Notes: generated by a model from the sequence alone, not told the origin. Shown: positions 1 to 8,530, numbered from the stretch's first letter. The stretch is DNA of 64,000 nucleotides from Sporosarcina koreensis (GCF_000826145.2 NZ_LN651337.1:1499945-1563944), one strand, 5' to 3'. Made by a program: numbers and translations.

Positions 1-257
1 CTGCACGCGATCGATTGCCGCAGCCGCTTTTCCCGATCCATACCATTCGGGACAAAGCGGGTTCCCCGATTCCCCATCATTGCGTGGCGCAGATCGTACC
101 AGAGGCCGAGCACCCGTGTCCGTACAGCATCATAGTGGACATACTCCCCTTCCTCCCCGACAATCTCATGCAGGGCCTCGTACAAATCATCGAAATCATT
201 CAAATCACCCGTCACATAGACCCCTGCGTGATTCGGCGTATCTTCGAGATGGATCAT
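1..257 (-). CDS. DUF6904-like small protein, 3' end outside window
   Basis: Reading leftwards from an ATG at 257 there is an open frame of 85 codons that runs off the window edge. It is preceded by an AAAGGGGGAGA ribosome site. The protein begins MIHLEDTPNHAGVYVTGDL and continues with an acidic stretch, then VLGLWYDLRHAMMG and a segment around FVPNGMDREK. This pattern matches my recollection of the small, uncharacterised DUF6904 family of Bacillales. No function is known to me. It stands alone, transcribed away from the OsmC gene. Confidence 0.6.
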   Translation of the reverse strand, partial: MIHLEDTPNHAGVYVTGDLNDFDDLYEALHEIVGEEGEYVHYDAVRTRVLGLWYDLRHAMMGNRGTRFVPNGMDREKRLRQSIAC

Positions 258-534
258 GCCTGTCTCCCCCTTTTCACTTCCATTCTTTTATTACACTATA
301 CGAAATCGTCTTGATTCCGACAATCCCTCCAACCATCTACCACCGGACCTGCGCAAGCCGTCTGATGCATCCTGCTGCTCGTTGTGATAAGTTAGCAGCA
401 GATGCCCGCACGCGGTAAGACTTGAATGCGGCGCTTGGCATTCCGGAACCATCGATTGAATGCATACTAAATACACATAAGACCGAGCCAGACAGACCTC
501 ATCGCTGCCGGCACTGACAAGGAGACGATTCAAT

Positions 535-987
535 ATGGAAAAACGACCACTCGCAACGCTGCAAGTAAAAGGAAAAATGGAAGACGGCTTGAAGAACAGC
601 ATTCATGTCAGGGACTTACCCCCATTCACCGTGGATGAACCCGAGCGGCTCGGCGGTACGAATGCCGGTCCGAATCCATTGGAATACTTTCTCGGCGCCT
701 TATCCGCCTGTACATCCATCATGGCAGCCTATGTCGCAAAGGACATGGATTTCAACTACACTGATTTTACGTACGAGTCATCCGGAACGCTGGATCCGCG
801 CGGCTTCAAAGGTGTGGAAGGCGTGCAGACCTACTTCCAGACGGTCCAGCTGGATGTGGTCATCGAAACCGAGGAGACAGAAGCCAGATTGGAGCAGTTC
901 AGAGAGACCGTCGAATCCAGATGTCCGCTCTACAATCTGCTGAAAGACGCAGGCGTGGAAGTGACCGGCCGCTGGTCGAAGAGGTGA
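535..987 (+). CDS. OsmC/Ohr-family peroxiredoxin-like protein
   Basis: This 150-residue protein has the OsmC/Ohr layout. GGTNAGPNPLEYFLGALSAC places the first conserved Cys at the start of the long core helix, and a second Cys lies in VESRCPLYNLL near the C-terminus. The family uses two Cys residues to reduce organic hydroperoxides as a cytosolic homodimer. Length and Cys placement are normal. The ATG follows GGAG about 9 nt upstream. The gene is monocistronic and ends at a clear intrinsic terminator. The OsmC versus Ohr/YhfA-type subgroup cannot be settled by eye. Confidence 0.85.
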   Translation: MEKRPLATLQVKGKMEDGLKNSIHVRDLPPFTVDEPERLGGTNAGPNPLEYFLGALSACTSIMAAYVAKDMDFNYTDFTYESSGTLDPRGFKGVEGVQTYFQTVQLDVVIETEETEARLEQFRETVESRCPLYNLLKDAGVEVTGRWSKR

Positions 988-1017
988 TTGGTTCCCTCCA
1001 TCCGTTCAGGTTTTGAG

Positions 1018-1073
1018 AAGACGCCTTCCGATAGCCCTCCAACAAGATGGGTAATTAGAAAGGCGTCTTTTCC
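1018..1073 (+). terminator. Intrinsic terminator after the OsmC-like gene
   Basis: AAGACGCCTT pairs with AAGGCGTCTT and a short T-run follows. The loop is about 30 nt, rather long. Confidence 0.7.
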
Positions 1074-1110
1074 TATCCTTCGATTTTACAGCGCCCCCTC
1101 GACACCGCGA

Positions 1111-1147
1111 AAAAGACCGCTCTCCCCCTCGGGACAGCGGTCTTCTT
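1111..1147 (-). terminator. Bidirectional terminator downstream of the SDR gene
   Basis: AAGACCGCT and AGCGGTCTT form a GC-rich stem with A-run and T-run flanks. It can stop the minus-strand SDR transcript and any read-through from the OsmC side. Confidence 0.75.
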
Positions 1148-1168
1148 TTGCGCAGTATCATCACATGT

Positions 1169-1894
1169 TCAGAACGGATTCGTCGCGATCAGCGTAGCCG
1201 TCTTCGTATAGACACGCGGGTGCAATTTCAGCTGGCTGACAACCATCTCTGCGATATCCTCCGGCTGGATGGTTTTGGACGTGTCGTTTTCTTTGATCAA
1301 GTCCAGATCGAAGGCCAGATCGGTCGCCACCGTGCTCGGCGCGAGGGCGGAAACCCGGATATTATTCCTGCGTACTTCCTGCGCAAGTGACTCCGTGAAG
1401 CCGATCACCGCGAATTTCGACGCACTGTACGCACTTGACGTCGCAGCGCCGTTCAATCCGTTCGTCGACGCGATTGTCACGATATCGCCGCCGTTCTTCT
1501 CGATGAGCTGCGGCAGGATGGCGCGCGTCACATGATACGTCCCCATCACATTCACGTCCAAAATCCGTTTCCATTCCGCCGGTTCCATCTCAAGCACGGT
1601 GCCGAACGAAGCGATCCCCGCATTGTTGATCAGGATATCCGCTGTGCCGAGTGCTTCTGTCAATGAAGCAACCGCCTTCTCTGCCTCTTCTTGTAACGAC
1701 ACGTCCGCCACCGCATACGCCGCATTCACACCCAGTTCCTCGATTTCCGCCGCCACGTCCTTCAGCGCCGACTCCGTACGTGCCAGCAGTCCGACATGGA
1801 CGCCTTCCTTCGCCAGCGCCAGCGCCGTCGCCCGGCCGATGCCGCGCGCCCCTCCTGTGATGAACGCCACTTTCCCTTGCAATGATTGTGCCAT
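1169..1894 (-). CDS. SDR oxidoreductase, YoxD/3-ketoacyl-ACP-reductase type
   Basis: This 241-residue classical short-chain dehydrogenase has the nucleotide-binding motif [10 protein letters not shown] near residues 14-23, NNAG in the middle, and the catalytic Ser...YSASK segment. The C-terminal [18 protein letters not shown] is typical of Bacillus YoxD. The ATG at 1894 is chosen because AAAAGGGG lies upstream and the conserved domain begins right after it; longer starts would run into the hairpin repeat at 2021. NAD(P)H-dependent carbonyl reduction is the family role; the substrate is unknown. It is monocistronic. Confidence 0.85.
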   Translation of the reverse strand: MAQSLQGKVAFITGGARGIGRATALALAKEGVHVGLLARTESALKDVAAEIEELGVNAAYAVADVSLQEEAEKAVASLTEALGTADILINNAGIASFGTVLEMEPAEWKRILDVNVMGTYHVTRAILPQLIEKNGGDIVTIASTNGLNGAATSSAYSASKFAVIGFTESLAQEVRRNNIRVSALAPSTVATDLAFDLDLIKENDTSKTIQPEDIAEMVVSQLKLHPRVYTKTATLIATNPF

Positions 1895-2020
1895 CAGATA
1901 TACCCCTTTTCGGTTATGATTCTGGTCATTTCCAGTATACAGCGCCTCGTGGGCCACTTCACGCAATCGGTTTGACAGATTTTTCACTTGCAAGGAACCA
2001 GATGTGCAGCTTCTTTCTGC

Positions 2021-2085
2021 GTGCCTGTGCACCACACAACTCAGACACTATTCTGATTAGTGTCTGAATTGCACCGTGCACAGGT
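2021..2085. repeat. Hairpin repeat H1 (full copy)
   Basis: A nearly continuous palindrome: outer arms GTGCCTGTGCAC / GTGCACAGGTAC, inner arms TCAGACACTA / TAGTGTCTGA around a 7-nt loop. The best full copy in the window of a family also seen near 6.9, 8.5, 33.1, 38.4, 43.1, 49.3 and 52 kb. Confidence 0.85.
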
Positions 2086-2114
2086 ACTGGGGAATAAAGA
2101 ATGCGCTGCTCAGC

Positions 2115-2624
2115 ATGGCCGTCTATATCCTGCTGGCTGTGCTGTCCGTCTACTTCATGGCACGGTCCCTGTCGGAGTACTCGTTCGGAATCGTCGAGAT
2201 CGGCTTCATGGACGTCGCACTGCCGCTGACGCTTTTCGCCGCTGTCGCGATCGGCATCCATGCGACCGCAATCTTTGTGACATTCAAGCTGTTCTCTGAA
2301 CCCATTTCCCTCAAGGCAGTCATCCACGGGATCGGCGAATTCTATGAAGTGCCGGTCGCACTGACCGCAGTGAGCTTGGTCCTGCTGCTCTTCAAATCGT
2401 ACACTGTCGGGTTCGGGATCCTGGCTATCGGAGCGGGCCTTGCATTCGTGACAATTCCGATGTTCGTCATGATTTCCCAGCTGGTCAGACAGTCGAAGAC
2501 CATCGACAAATTCTACGCGTTCCTGTTCTATGCCGTCTTCCTCTTCGTCGCAGGCGCCCTCATCAGCGTGCTGGCGATGGACTCCCAGCTCGGCGAACTC
2601 ATGAACACACTCAACATGCTGTAA
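2115..2624 (+). CDS. Integral membrane protein, probably 5'-truncated
   Basis: The frame encodes about five hydrophobic segments (MAVYILLAVLSVYFMARSL, then VALPLTLFAAVAIGIHATAI, VALTAVSLVLLLFKSY, FGILAIGAGLAFVTIPMF, and a last helix before QLGELMNTLNML). It resembles YIP1-like membrane domains that normally follow a cytoplasmic or zinc-ribbon N-terminus. Here the frame opens inside hairpin H1: a TAG sits at 2058 and the only upstream start is a GTG at 2076 within the repeat's right arm. No Shine-Dalgarno sequence precedes the ATG at 2115. I suspect the repeat replaced the 5' end. A short but functional membrane protein is the alternative. Confidence 0.5.
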   Translation: MAVYILLAVLSVYFMARSLSEYSFGIVEIGFMDVALPLTLFAAVAIGIHATAIFVTFKLFSEPISLKAVIHGIGEFYEVPVALTAVSLVLLLFKSYTVGFGILAIGAGLAFVTIPMFVMISQLVRQSKTIDKFYAFLFYAVFLFVAGALISVLAMDSQLGELMNTLNML

Positions 2625-2658
2625 CCGGCGCGTCCCTGACAGGCCCGCCAGCAGCCGT

Positions 2659-2696
2659 ATCCCTTGCCGTTTCTTGTACGGCAGGGGATATTTTTT
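2659..2696 (+). terminator. Intrinsic terminator
   Basis: TATCCCTTGCCGT pairs with ACGGCAGGGGATA, followed by six T. It ends the membrane-gene transcript. Confidence 0.85.
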
Positions 2697-2762
2697 AGTC
2701 GGCTGAAGTCAAACTATAATGACCCCAGAGACTTCTCTCCTTCGCACTTCAACCTGCAAAGC

Positions 2763-2802
2763 GAACAGCCCGCAAGCCGGATACCCGGCTCTCGGGCTGT
2801 TC
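2763..2802 (-). terminator. Hairpin downstream of tatC
   Basis: GAACAGCCCG and CGGGCTGTTC enclose a second stem (AGCCGG/CCGGCT). It is very stable but has only a weak U-tract on the minus strand; probably the end of the Tat/GMC operon. Confidence 0.55.
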
Positions 2803-2856
2803 ACCTTCCTTTGGACAGTTTCATGTTGGATATCGCCCGATCCCCTGCATAAGCAG

Positions 2857-3762
2857 TCAAGACAGATCAGCATTCACCTGCCGACGTTCCGACCGGACAA
2901 CGAGATGGATGCTCACTTCGTAAAGACCGATCATCGGCACGAGGATGATCAGCTGGCTGAAGAAATCGGGCGGAGTGATGAGTGCCGACAGGACTGCCAG
3001 CACAACATACGACCACTTTCTGACCTTCTTCAACGTACCGGATGTCAGGATACCGATCGCCGACAGGAACAGGGCCACGACCGGCAGCTCGAACAGAAGA
3101 CCGATCGGCATGGTGGTCAGCAGCAGAAAACGTGCATATTCCTTTGCAGATACCATGACGTCGAAATTCATCTCCCCGAGCTTCACCAGGAAATTATAAC
3201 TGAGCGGATTGACGACGAAGTACCCGAACGCGAGACCGCCTGCAAACAGGACCAGGATGGCAGGAGAATAGAGTCCGAGGAATCCTCTCTCTTTCTCATT
3301 CAAACCCGTTTTGACGAACTGCCAGAGAAAATGGCAGAGGAAAGGAACGGAGAACCCGAAAGCCAGGGCCGCTGAGATGGTCGTATAGAAGGAGACAACC
3401 TCCATCGGACTCAGCACGATCAGGTCATAGCCGCGGGTGATATACGGGAACCACAGATTGATCGTACTGAGCGCAGCTGCGAAAAACAGCAGGAAGACGG
3501 CAATACTTTTGATGAGCTGTTTCCGCAGTTCGATCAAGTGAGCCGCCAGATCGTCCCCTTCCCCGTCTCCTCCCGGCTCTCCGGGCTTCAGCGAAGCTGC
3601 GGCGACATTTGAAGTCGCCGCAGTCCCCTTTTCTGACAGCCGGGACGGCGGGGTATCTTCCAGGGTCTTCTGTTTGGCCTGAAGGGCCGCAGCCGCTTCT
3701 TCTTTGTTTTTCTTATCGAGCGGGCTGAGTATTTTTCGGTTATGGTCTTGGTAAGGATCCAT
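2857..3762 (-). CDS. tatC: Sec-independent translocase subunit TatC
   Basis: A 301-residue polytopic membrane protein with the TatC signature LIELRKQLIKSIAVFLLFF at the first transmembrane helix and about six helices in all. TatC recognises twin-arginine signal peptides and assembles with TatA in the membrane. The N-terminus carries an unusual 75-residue hydrophilic extension (Lys, Ala and Gly rich, ending GEPGGDGEGDD), so the protein is longer than the usual 240-260. The start is the ATG at 3762, sharing one base with the tatA stop (TGATG), so translation is probably coupled. It lies last in the operon with the Tat-exported dehydrogenase and is presumably dedicated to it. Confidence 0.93.
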   Translation of the reverse strand: MDPYQDHNRKILSPLDKKNKEEAAAALQAKQKTLEDTPPSRLSEKGTAATSNVAAASLKPGEPGGDGEGDDLAAHLIELRKQLIKSIAVFLLFFAAALSTINLWFPYITRGYDLIVLSPMEVVSFYTTISAALAFGFSVPFLCHFLWQFVKTGLNEKERGFLGLYSPAILVLFAGGLAFGYFVVNPLSYNFLVKLGEMNFDVMVSAKEYARFLLLTTMPIGLLFELPVVALFLSAIGILTSGTLKKVRKWSYVVLAVLSALITPPDFFSQLIILVPMIGLYEVSIHLVVRSERRQVNADLS

Positions 3763-3965
3763 CAATCCACCCGCTTTTCAGCCTCAGTTGCTTTCTTTGT
3801 GTCAGTCTCCTCGTCATCCATGACATCCTTGGCTGATTTCTTGAATTCGGATAGTGTTTTTCCGACTGCTCCGCCGATCTCCGGCAGCTTGCGCGGACCG
3901 AACAGCATCAGGATGATGACAAGGATGATCAGGAGTCCCGGGACACCGATTGCTGCAAAATTCAT
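3762..3965 (-). CDS. tatA: Sec-independent translocase subunit TatA
   Basis: A 67-residue TatA/TatE-family protein: one N-terminal transmembrane helix ([17 protein letters not shown]), the [10 protein letters not shown] hinge, an amphipathic helix ([14 protein letters not shown]) and a charged tail. It oligomerises to let folded proteins cross the membrane. It lies 19 nt after the GMC oxidoreductase gene, with AGGAGGAATTCG upstream of its ATG, and overlaps tatC. This is the minimal TatA-TatC arrangement of Firmicutes, with no TatB. Confidence 0.93.
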   Translation of the reverse strand: MNFAAIGVPGLLIILVIILMLFGPRKLPEIGGAVGKTLSEFKKSAKDVMDDEETDTKKATEAEKRVD

Positions 3966-3984
3966 CGAATTCCTCCTTTACTCT

Positions 3985-5697
3985 TCAGACGAGCGAGCCG
4001 CCTTTCTTGTGGTACTGCAAAATACCTTCGGCACAGCGGTAGGCCAGTGCACCGACTGTTCCGGTAGGATTCCGGCCGCTGTTATGGCTGAAATTGCCGG
4101 CCCCGACCACGAAGAGGTTATCCATATCCCAGTGCTGCAGGTACTTGTTGACGACACTCGTTTCGGGGTCCGCTCCCATGATGGTCCCGCCGGTATTGTG
4201 TGTCGACTGGTACGGCACGATATCGTAGTCCTGGATCGGTGCAGCTGCTTCAGTTTTTTTCGCACCCATCTTTTCAGAAACCTCCACCGCTTTCTGAGTC
4301 AGATACTTATGGAGATTCCGATCCTGATCCGTGAAATTATACGTCAGGCTCAGCAGAGGGACTCCATACTTATCCTTATAGGTGGAATCGAGTGACAGGT
4401 AGTTCTCTTTGTGCGGCATGGACGCAGCTTGTCCGCCGACGGACAGCGTTCTCGTATAGTTCTGGATGGACGCCTTCTTGAACTCGGCCCCCCATGTCGG
4501 GACATCGGACGGGACCGGATTCGTTTCGATCGGCCGCTTTCCGGTCTGCGTCAGCATGAGCATGGAGCCGTGAATGAAATCGAGATCGCTGTGATCGAAG
4601 TTATCCGCATTCAGATCATCGAACAGCATGCCGAGCGCACCTGCACCCATGAACGTATTCATCTGTTCATCGTAGTATCCGGTAGCACCAGGTCCGAGCT
4701 GGTAGCAATAATTGCGGCCGAGTGAGCCTTTGCCCGTATCCGGATCGTACTGTTCCCCGATTTCCGACACCATGAGCAGTTTGGCGTTATTCATGACATA
4801 GCTCGTCAGGACGACAATATCGGCGGGCTGTACGAACTCCTCGCCTGTCTGCGTGTCAACGTACTTGACGCCGGTCACCTTATCCCCCTGTTTGAGGATT
4901 TCCACCACATTCGCATCGAAAACGACGTCATAGTTGCCGGTCTTCTTCGCTGTCGGCAGCACGGTCACTTCCGGTGAGGATTTCGCACCGTACTCACAGC
5001 CGAACCGCTCGCAGAAGCCGCAATACTGGCAAGCATTGATGGTCGAGCCATCCGGGTTCTCATATTGTTCTGACAGGTTTGCCGAAGGGATCATGTACGG
5101 ATGATAGCCGAGGTCGGCGGACGTCTTCTCGAATTTCTTCAAAAGCGGGGACTTCTTCATCGGAGGGGTCGGATAATCGGAGGAACGTTTTCCTGCGAAT
5201 GGGTTCTTATCTTCTCCGGACACCCCTACCGTCTTTTCGAACTTATCATAGTACGGTTCCAGCTCATCATAGGTGATTCCCCAGTCCCTCAGCAGATAGT
5301 CGGAAGACAGCTTATCTTTCCCATACCTTTTGTCTGTCATCGTCTTGATTTCAAAATCGTACGGAAAGAAGCGGAACACCATGCCGTTCCAGTGCGTCCC
5401 CGCACCGCCGAGCCCTTCCCCGAGCAGGAACGAACCAAGCTGACGCATCGGCAGCGCCCGCTGTTTCCTGGTGTTCCGGAAGGTGATTGTCTCCTTGGAC
5501 AGATCCTGCATCAGGTCATAGCGGACAGCATACCGGTATTCGTCATGGATCATGGTGAAGTCCTTGGTGCCCCGGTCCTTTCCGCGTTCCAGACCGCGCA
5601 CTTTCAAGCCTGCTTTCGCACATTCCGCCGCTACGATGCCGCCCGTCCAGCCGACACCCACTGTGACAACGTCGACTTTGTCCATTGTTTTCGCCAT
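3985..5697 (-). CDS. GMC-family FAD oxidoreductase, gluconate 2-dehydrogenase flavoprotein-like
   Basis: A 570-residue GMC-type flavoprotein. The N-terminal VTVGVGWTGGIVAAE is the FAD-binding loop (GxGxxG), GLGGAGTHWNGM is the second flavin motif, and the catalytic His lies in GNFSHNSGRNPTGT near the C-terminus. It matches large subunits of membrane-associated gluconate/sorbitol-type dehydrogenases that oxidise sugars at the cell surface. It has no signal peptide of its own and probably travels with the Tat-signal subunit encoded just upstream. A Cys cluster, CQYCGFCERFGC, lies near residue 225 and could bind an iron-sulphur cluster. No cytochrome c subunit gene is present. The true substrate is unknown. 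Confidence 0.85.
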   Translation of the reverse strand: MAKTMDKVDVVTVGVGWTGGIVAAECAKAGLKVRGLERGKDRGTKDFTMIHDEYRYAVRYDLMQDLSKETITFRNTRKQRALPMRQLGSFLLGEGLGGAGTHWNGMVFRFFPYDFEIKTMTDKRYGKDKLSSDYLLRDWGITYDELEPYYDKFEKTVGVSGEDKNPFAGKRSSDYPTPPMKKSPLLKKFEKTSADLGYHPYMIPSANLSEQYENPDGSTINACQYCGFCERFGCEYGAKSSPEVTVLPTAKKTGNYDVVFDANVVEILKQGDKVTGVKYVDTQTGEEFVQPADIVVLTSYVMNNAKLLMVSEIGEQYDPDTGKGSLGRNYCYQLGPGATGYYDEQMNTFMGAGALGMLFDDLNADNFDHSDLDFIHGSMLMLTQTGKRPIETNPVPSDVPTWGAEFKKASIQNYTRTLSVGGQAASMPHKENYLSLDSTYKDKYGVPLLSLTYNFTDQDRNLHKYLTQKAVEVSEKMGAKKTEAAAPIQDYDIVPYQSTHNTGGTIMGADPETSVVNKYLQHWDMDNLFVVGAGNFSHNSGRNPTGTVGALAYRCAEGILQYHKKGGSLV

Positions 5698-5720
5698 ATT
5701 CGTTCTCCTCTCCTTATCCG

Positions 5721-6473
5721 TTAGTGCTGCATGCTGCTGATCGATTTCGGTTCGATCTTCTTGAAGTCCTCATCCTCGATTTCATTGATATACGACATCT
5801 GGTGCCCCGGGAAGTCTTTCATCTTCCAGGCGGCCATATCGACGTTGCCATTGTAGATCGGATCGGCATAGGCCCCTTCGAGCGTGGCGGACCGCAATAA
5901 TTTGAAGAAGAAAGACGAGTCCGTTCCTTTCATGGGAATCTTGTTCTTTTGAAGATCCGTCAGAATTTCGTCCTTCTGCTCGTCTTCGATCTCTGTGAAA
6001 TCCTTATCGAACCGCTTATTCGCCTCTTCCTGCATCACCGCGATCCCTGCGCGGTACAGTTCCGCCCGGGTCAGCGGCGTCTGATACCCCTGCGTCGGTT
6101 CCCCTTTATAGAACGGCCCCTGCATATATTCACGCGAATTGCTGCCGTAATTGCCGGCCAGCTGATTGTCGATGAAATACGGGACACCGAGTCCCATTGC
6201 ACCAGGTCCAAGATCATCCTCCGGGAAAATCCGCTCCGTCGCATGGGCCAGCACTTTGAATTCCGCAGGATTCTGGAAAAACATCAGTCCCCGGTTGATG
6301 CGGAAGTCATCCTTGCCTCCGCCGCCTGATGGTTCCGCAGGCTTCGTATCCGTGGATTTCGCGTTATAGCCGACCAGCCCGCCGATCAAACCGCCCCCGA
6401 CCAGTGTGCCCGCTGCAATCCCGCTTGTCTTCAGGAACTCCCGCCTCGATAGATTCTTATTCTTTTCTGCCAC
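5721..6473 (-). CDS. Gluconate 2-dehydrogenase subunit 3 family protein with Tat signal
   Basis: A 250-residue protein starting with a twin-arginine signal: LSRREFLKTSG at residues 8-18, then the hydrophobic GTLVGGGLIGGLVGY. The mature part matches the small-subunit family that accompanies GMC flavoproteins. The start is a GTG at 6473 behind a strong GGAGGAGGAA site. It is first in a four-gene operon (subunit 3, flavoprotein, tatA, tatC). The Tat signal together with the downstream Tat genes suggests that this complex is the dedicated cargo, folded with FAD in the cytoplasm and exported by hitchhiking on this subunit. Confidence 0.85.
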   Translation of the reverse strand: MAEKNKNLSRREFLKTSGIAAGTLVGGGLIGGLVGYNAKSTDTKPAEPSGGGGKDDFRINRGLMFFQNPAEFKVLAHATERIFPEDDLGPGAMGLGVPYFIDNQLAGNYGSNSREYMQGPFYKGEPTQGYQTPLTRAELYRAGIAVMQEEANKRFDKDFTEIEDEQKDEILTDLQKNKIPMKGTDSSFFFKLLRSATLEGAYADPIYNGNVDMAAWKMKDFPGHQMSYINEIEDEDFKKIEPKSISSMQH

Positions 6474-6553
6474 GTGTCTGTTCCTCCTCCGCTTAGAGTT
6501 TCACCGATTGCGTCAAATGAAGGAACACAGCATCCCCTATGTACTCTCTATGG

Positions 6554-6597
6554 AAAAAACCCGACGCAGACCTTGTCGGTTCTTATCGGGTTTTTTC
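6554..6597 (-). terminator. Terminator-like hairpin in the 5' leader of the GMC/tat operon
   Basis: AAAAAACCCGA and TCGGGTTTTTT form a symmetrical stem that reads as an intrinsic terminator on both strands. No gene ends nearby, and it lies about 80 bp upstream of the GTG start at 6473, so it is either a leader attenuator or an isolating terminator. A palindromic TTGTATACAG at about 6675-6685, resembling GntR-type operators, lies further upstream. Confidence 0.5.
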
Positions 6598-6783
6598 AAA
6601 CCTTATCAAACATTTAGACTACTTTCAAACGAGAACACTTACCTTCGATAAGCTGAAGAAGCACGTCCACTGTATACAATCATACTTTTTTCACTAACCT
6701 GCGTGTCACTTAACTAGTCCCAGACAGCACCGAAGATGGTCCCACGTTCAAATACAGCTTCATGGGACAACTCAGTCGGGCTA

Positions 6784-6909
6784 TATCGGACATTTGGCGT
6801 GAGATATCGGACAGTTCATCGTACGTATCGGACATTTGGCGTGATGTATCGGACACTTCAGCCGGCATATCGGACACATCGCCGAATATATCGGCAGCCA
6901 GACACAATT
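6784..6909 (+). repeat. 21-bp x 6 repeat array A
   Basis: Six units begin with TATCGG at 6784, 6805, 6826, 6847, 6868 and 6889, with an exact 21-bp period. The first five share TATCGGACA; the last reads TATCGGCAGCC. The left flank carries ACAACTCAG (the hairpin family's 5' arm) and the right end runs straight into the 3' arm of hairpin H2. Confidence 0.9.
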
Positions 6910-6944
6910 CTGACTAGTGTCTGAGTTTCACGACACACAGGCAC
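6893..6944. repeat. Hairpin repeat H2 (3' half), fused to array A
   Basis: CAGACAC from the last array unit pairs with GTGTCTG after a TTCTGACTA loop, and the outer 3' arm GACACACAGGCAC follows. The matching 5' outer arm is replaced by the array. Confidence 0.75.
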
Positions 6945-6956
6945 TCACCCAGGCTG

Positions 6957-7082
6957 TATCGGACATTTGGCGGGAAGAATCGGACAGTTCATCGTACATA
7001 TCGGACATTTGGCGTGATGTATCGGACTTTTCAGCCGACATATCGGACACTTCGCCGAATGTATCGGCAGCCGAGCACAACT
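6957..7082 (+). repeat. 21-bp x 6 repeat array B
   Basis: Units begin at 6957, 6978 (AATCGG), 6999, 7020, 7041 and 7062, again with an exact 21-bp period. Unit by unit it matches array A (unit 3 is identical, units 2, 4 and 5 nearly so), so A and B are a 173-bp duplication with the H2 half-hairpin between them. Confidence 0.9.
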
Positions 7083-7201
7083 GAACCATGCCGCCAGACA
7101 GGACTGGTTGACCTGCCTGAGCATTGCAGATTGACAAGGGAGCAAGTATCTTGCAAACTTGAATTGATTGAATACTGAAAATATAGAGGAGGACGATTGG
7201 A

Positions 7202-8500
7202 ATGGAGACAGCATTGGATACGGTGTTCGTAAATTCGTTCATTGACGGTGTATTGGATCCCGCGATGCAAATGCTCGGCCCTGTGAAAGATGGCGGTCAC
7301 ATTGTCGCGAATACAGCACCCGGCTGCTGGGGACCGATGATCACACCGTGCATCAAAGGCGGCCATGAAGTGACGCAGCCTGTCTACGTGGAAGGCGCGG
7401 AAGTCGGGGATGCGATAGCGGTTTTCATCAAATCCATCGAAGTGACCTCGCGCGCCACGGCTTCCGGTAACGATGAGCCTGTCGAAGGACGGTTTCTGGG
7501 CGATCCGTTCGTTGCGGCGCGCTGTCCGGATTGCGGAACGCTCAATCCGCAGACGGTGATTGACGGCATCGGTCCGACCGCAATCCGGTGCGCGGAATGC
7601 CATGCGGACATCACACCGTTCGTTTTCACCAACGGCTATACGATGGGATTCCATGAAAACGGCACGGTCGGTGTCACCTTGCCGAGGCAGGCGGCGGAAG
7701 AGATCGCACAGGACGGCCGCGCTTATATGGCCACACCGCAAGCATCCATCCAAAATCCGATCGTCACGTTCGCCCCGTCCGATATTCCCGGCGTCATGGC
7801 GAGAATGCGCCCATTCCTCGGGCAGCTCGGAACGACGCCCTCCGCTCCGATGCCGGATTCCCATAACGCAGGGGACTTCGGGTCGTTCCTGCTGGATGCG
7901 CCGCACGACTATGCGTTCACGCAGGAGAATCTGGACAGGCACCGGACCGACGGGCATATGGATATCAACCGCGTCCGCGTCGGCGCTGTGCTGATCTGCC
8001 CTGTCAAAGTGGAAGGCGGCGGCATCTATCTGGGTGACATGCATGCGATGCAGGGGGACGGTGAAATTGCAGGCCACACGACGGACGTGTCAGGCATCGC
8101 CCATTTGCAAGTCCGCGTCTTGAAAGGGCTGCAGCTGAATGGTCCGATCCTTCTGCCGAACGTCGAAGACCTTCCCTACACTGCCAAGCCATTCACCGAA
8201 AAGGAGAAGCAGGCCGCCCTGCAGATCGCACACCGCTGGAAGCTGGACACGGTCGAAGACGCCTATCCCGTCTCCTTCGTCGGATCGGGTCCCACGCTGA
8301 ACGCCGCCACGGACAATGGGCTCGAACGTGCCGCCGCCCTGTTCGATGTCCCAGTCCCTGAAATCCTGAACCGTGCCACCATCACAGGCAGCATCGAAAT
8401 CGGCCGGCATCCGGGCGTCGTCACCGTCACATTCCTTGCGCCGATCGAGTACTTGCGAAAGGTATCCCTCGGTGAATTGGTGATCGCGCAATATGGGTGA
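7202..8500 (+). CDS. Acetamidase/formamidase family protein
   Basis: A 432-residue FmdA/AmdA-family amidase. Family hallmarks are PVYVEGAEVGDAIAVFI, GGGIYLGDMHAMQGDGE with metal-binding Asp and His residues, and the C-terminal ATITGSIEIGRHPGV segment. Two CxxC pairs (CPDC and CAEC, around residues 104-132) form a probable zinc ribbon, as in formamidases. The family hydrolyses short amides to ammonia plus carboxylate in the cytosol. The ATG has GAGGAGGAC upstream. It is monocistronic, divergent from the GMC operon across arrays A and B. No urea or amide transporter is adjacent, so the physiological substrate is open. Confidence 0.88.
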   Translation: METALDTVFVNSFIDGVLDPAMQMLGPVKDGGHIVANTAPGCWGPMITPCIKGGHEVTQPVYVEGAEVGDAIAVFIKSIEVTSRATASGNDEPVEGRFLGDPFVAARCPDCGTLNPQTVIDGIGPTAIRCAECHADITPFVFTNGYTMGFHENGTVGVTLPRQAAEEIAQDGRAYMATPQASIQNPIVTFAPSDIPGVMARMRPFLGQLGTTPSAPMPDSHNAGDFGSFLLDAPHDYAFTQENLDRHRTDGHMDINRVRVGAVLICPVKVEGGGIYLGDMHAMQGDGEIAGHTTDVSGIAHLQVRVLKGLQLNGPILLPNVEDLPYTAKPFTEKEKQAALQIAHRWKLDTVEDAYPVSFVGSGPTLNAATDNGLERAAALFDVPVPEILNRATITGSIEIGRHPGVVTVTFLAPIEYLRKVSLGELVIAQYG

Positions 8501-8530
8501 AAATTTTGGCGGGAATACCCATTACGGGCG

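Noticed and set aside
2719..3375. Long plus-strand ORF opposite tatC
   Set aside because: His-, Asp- and Arg-rich sequence typical of an antisense reading of a membrane-protein gene; no ribosome site.
6784..7082. CRISPR-like array
   Set aside because: The conserved part is only 6-9 bp within a 21-bp step, the intervening bases are themselves shared between arrays, and no cas gene is present. It is a phased tandem array, not repeats with unique spacers.
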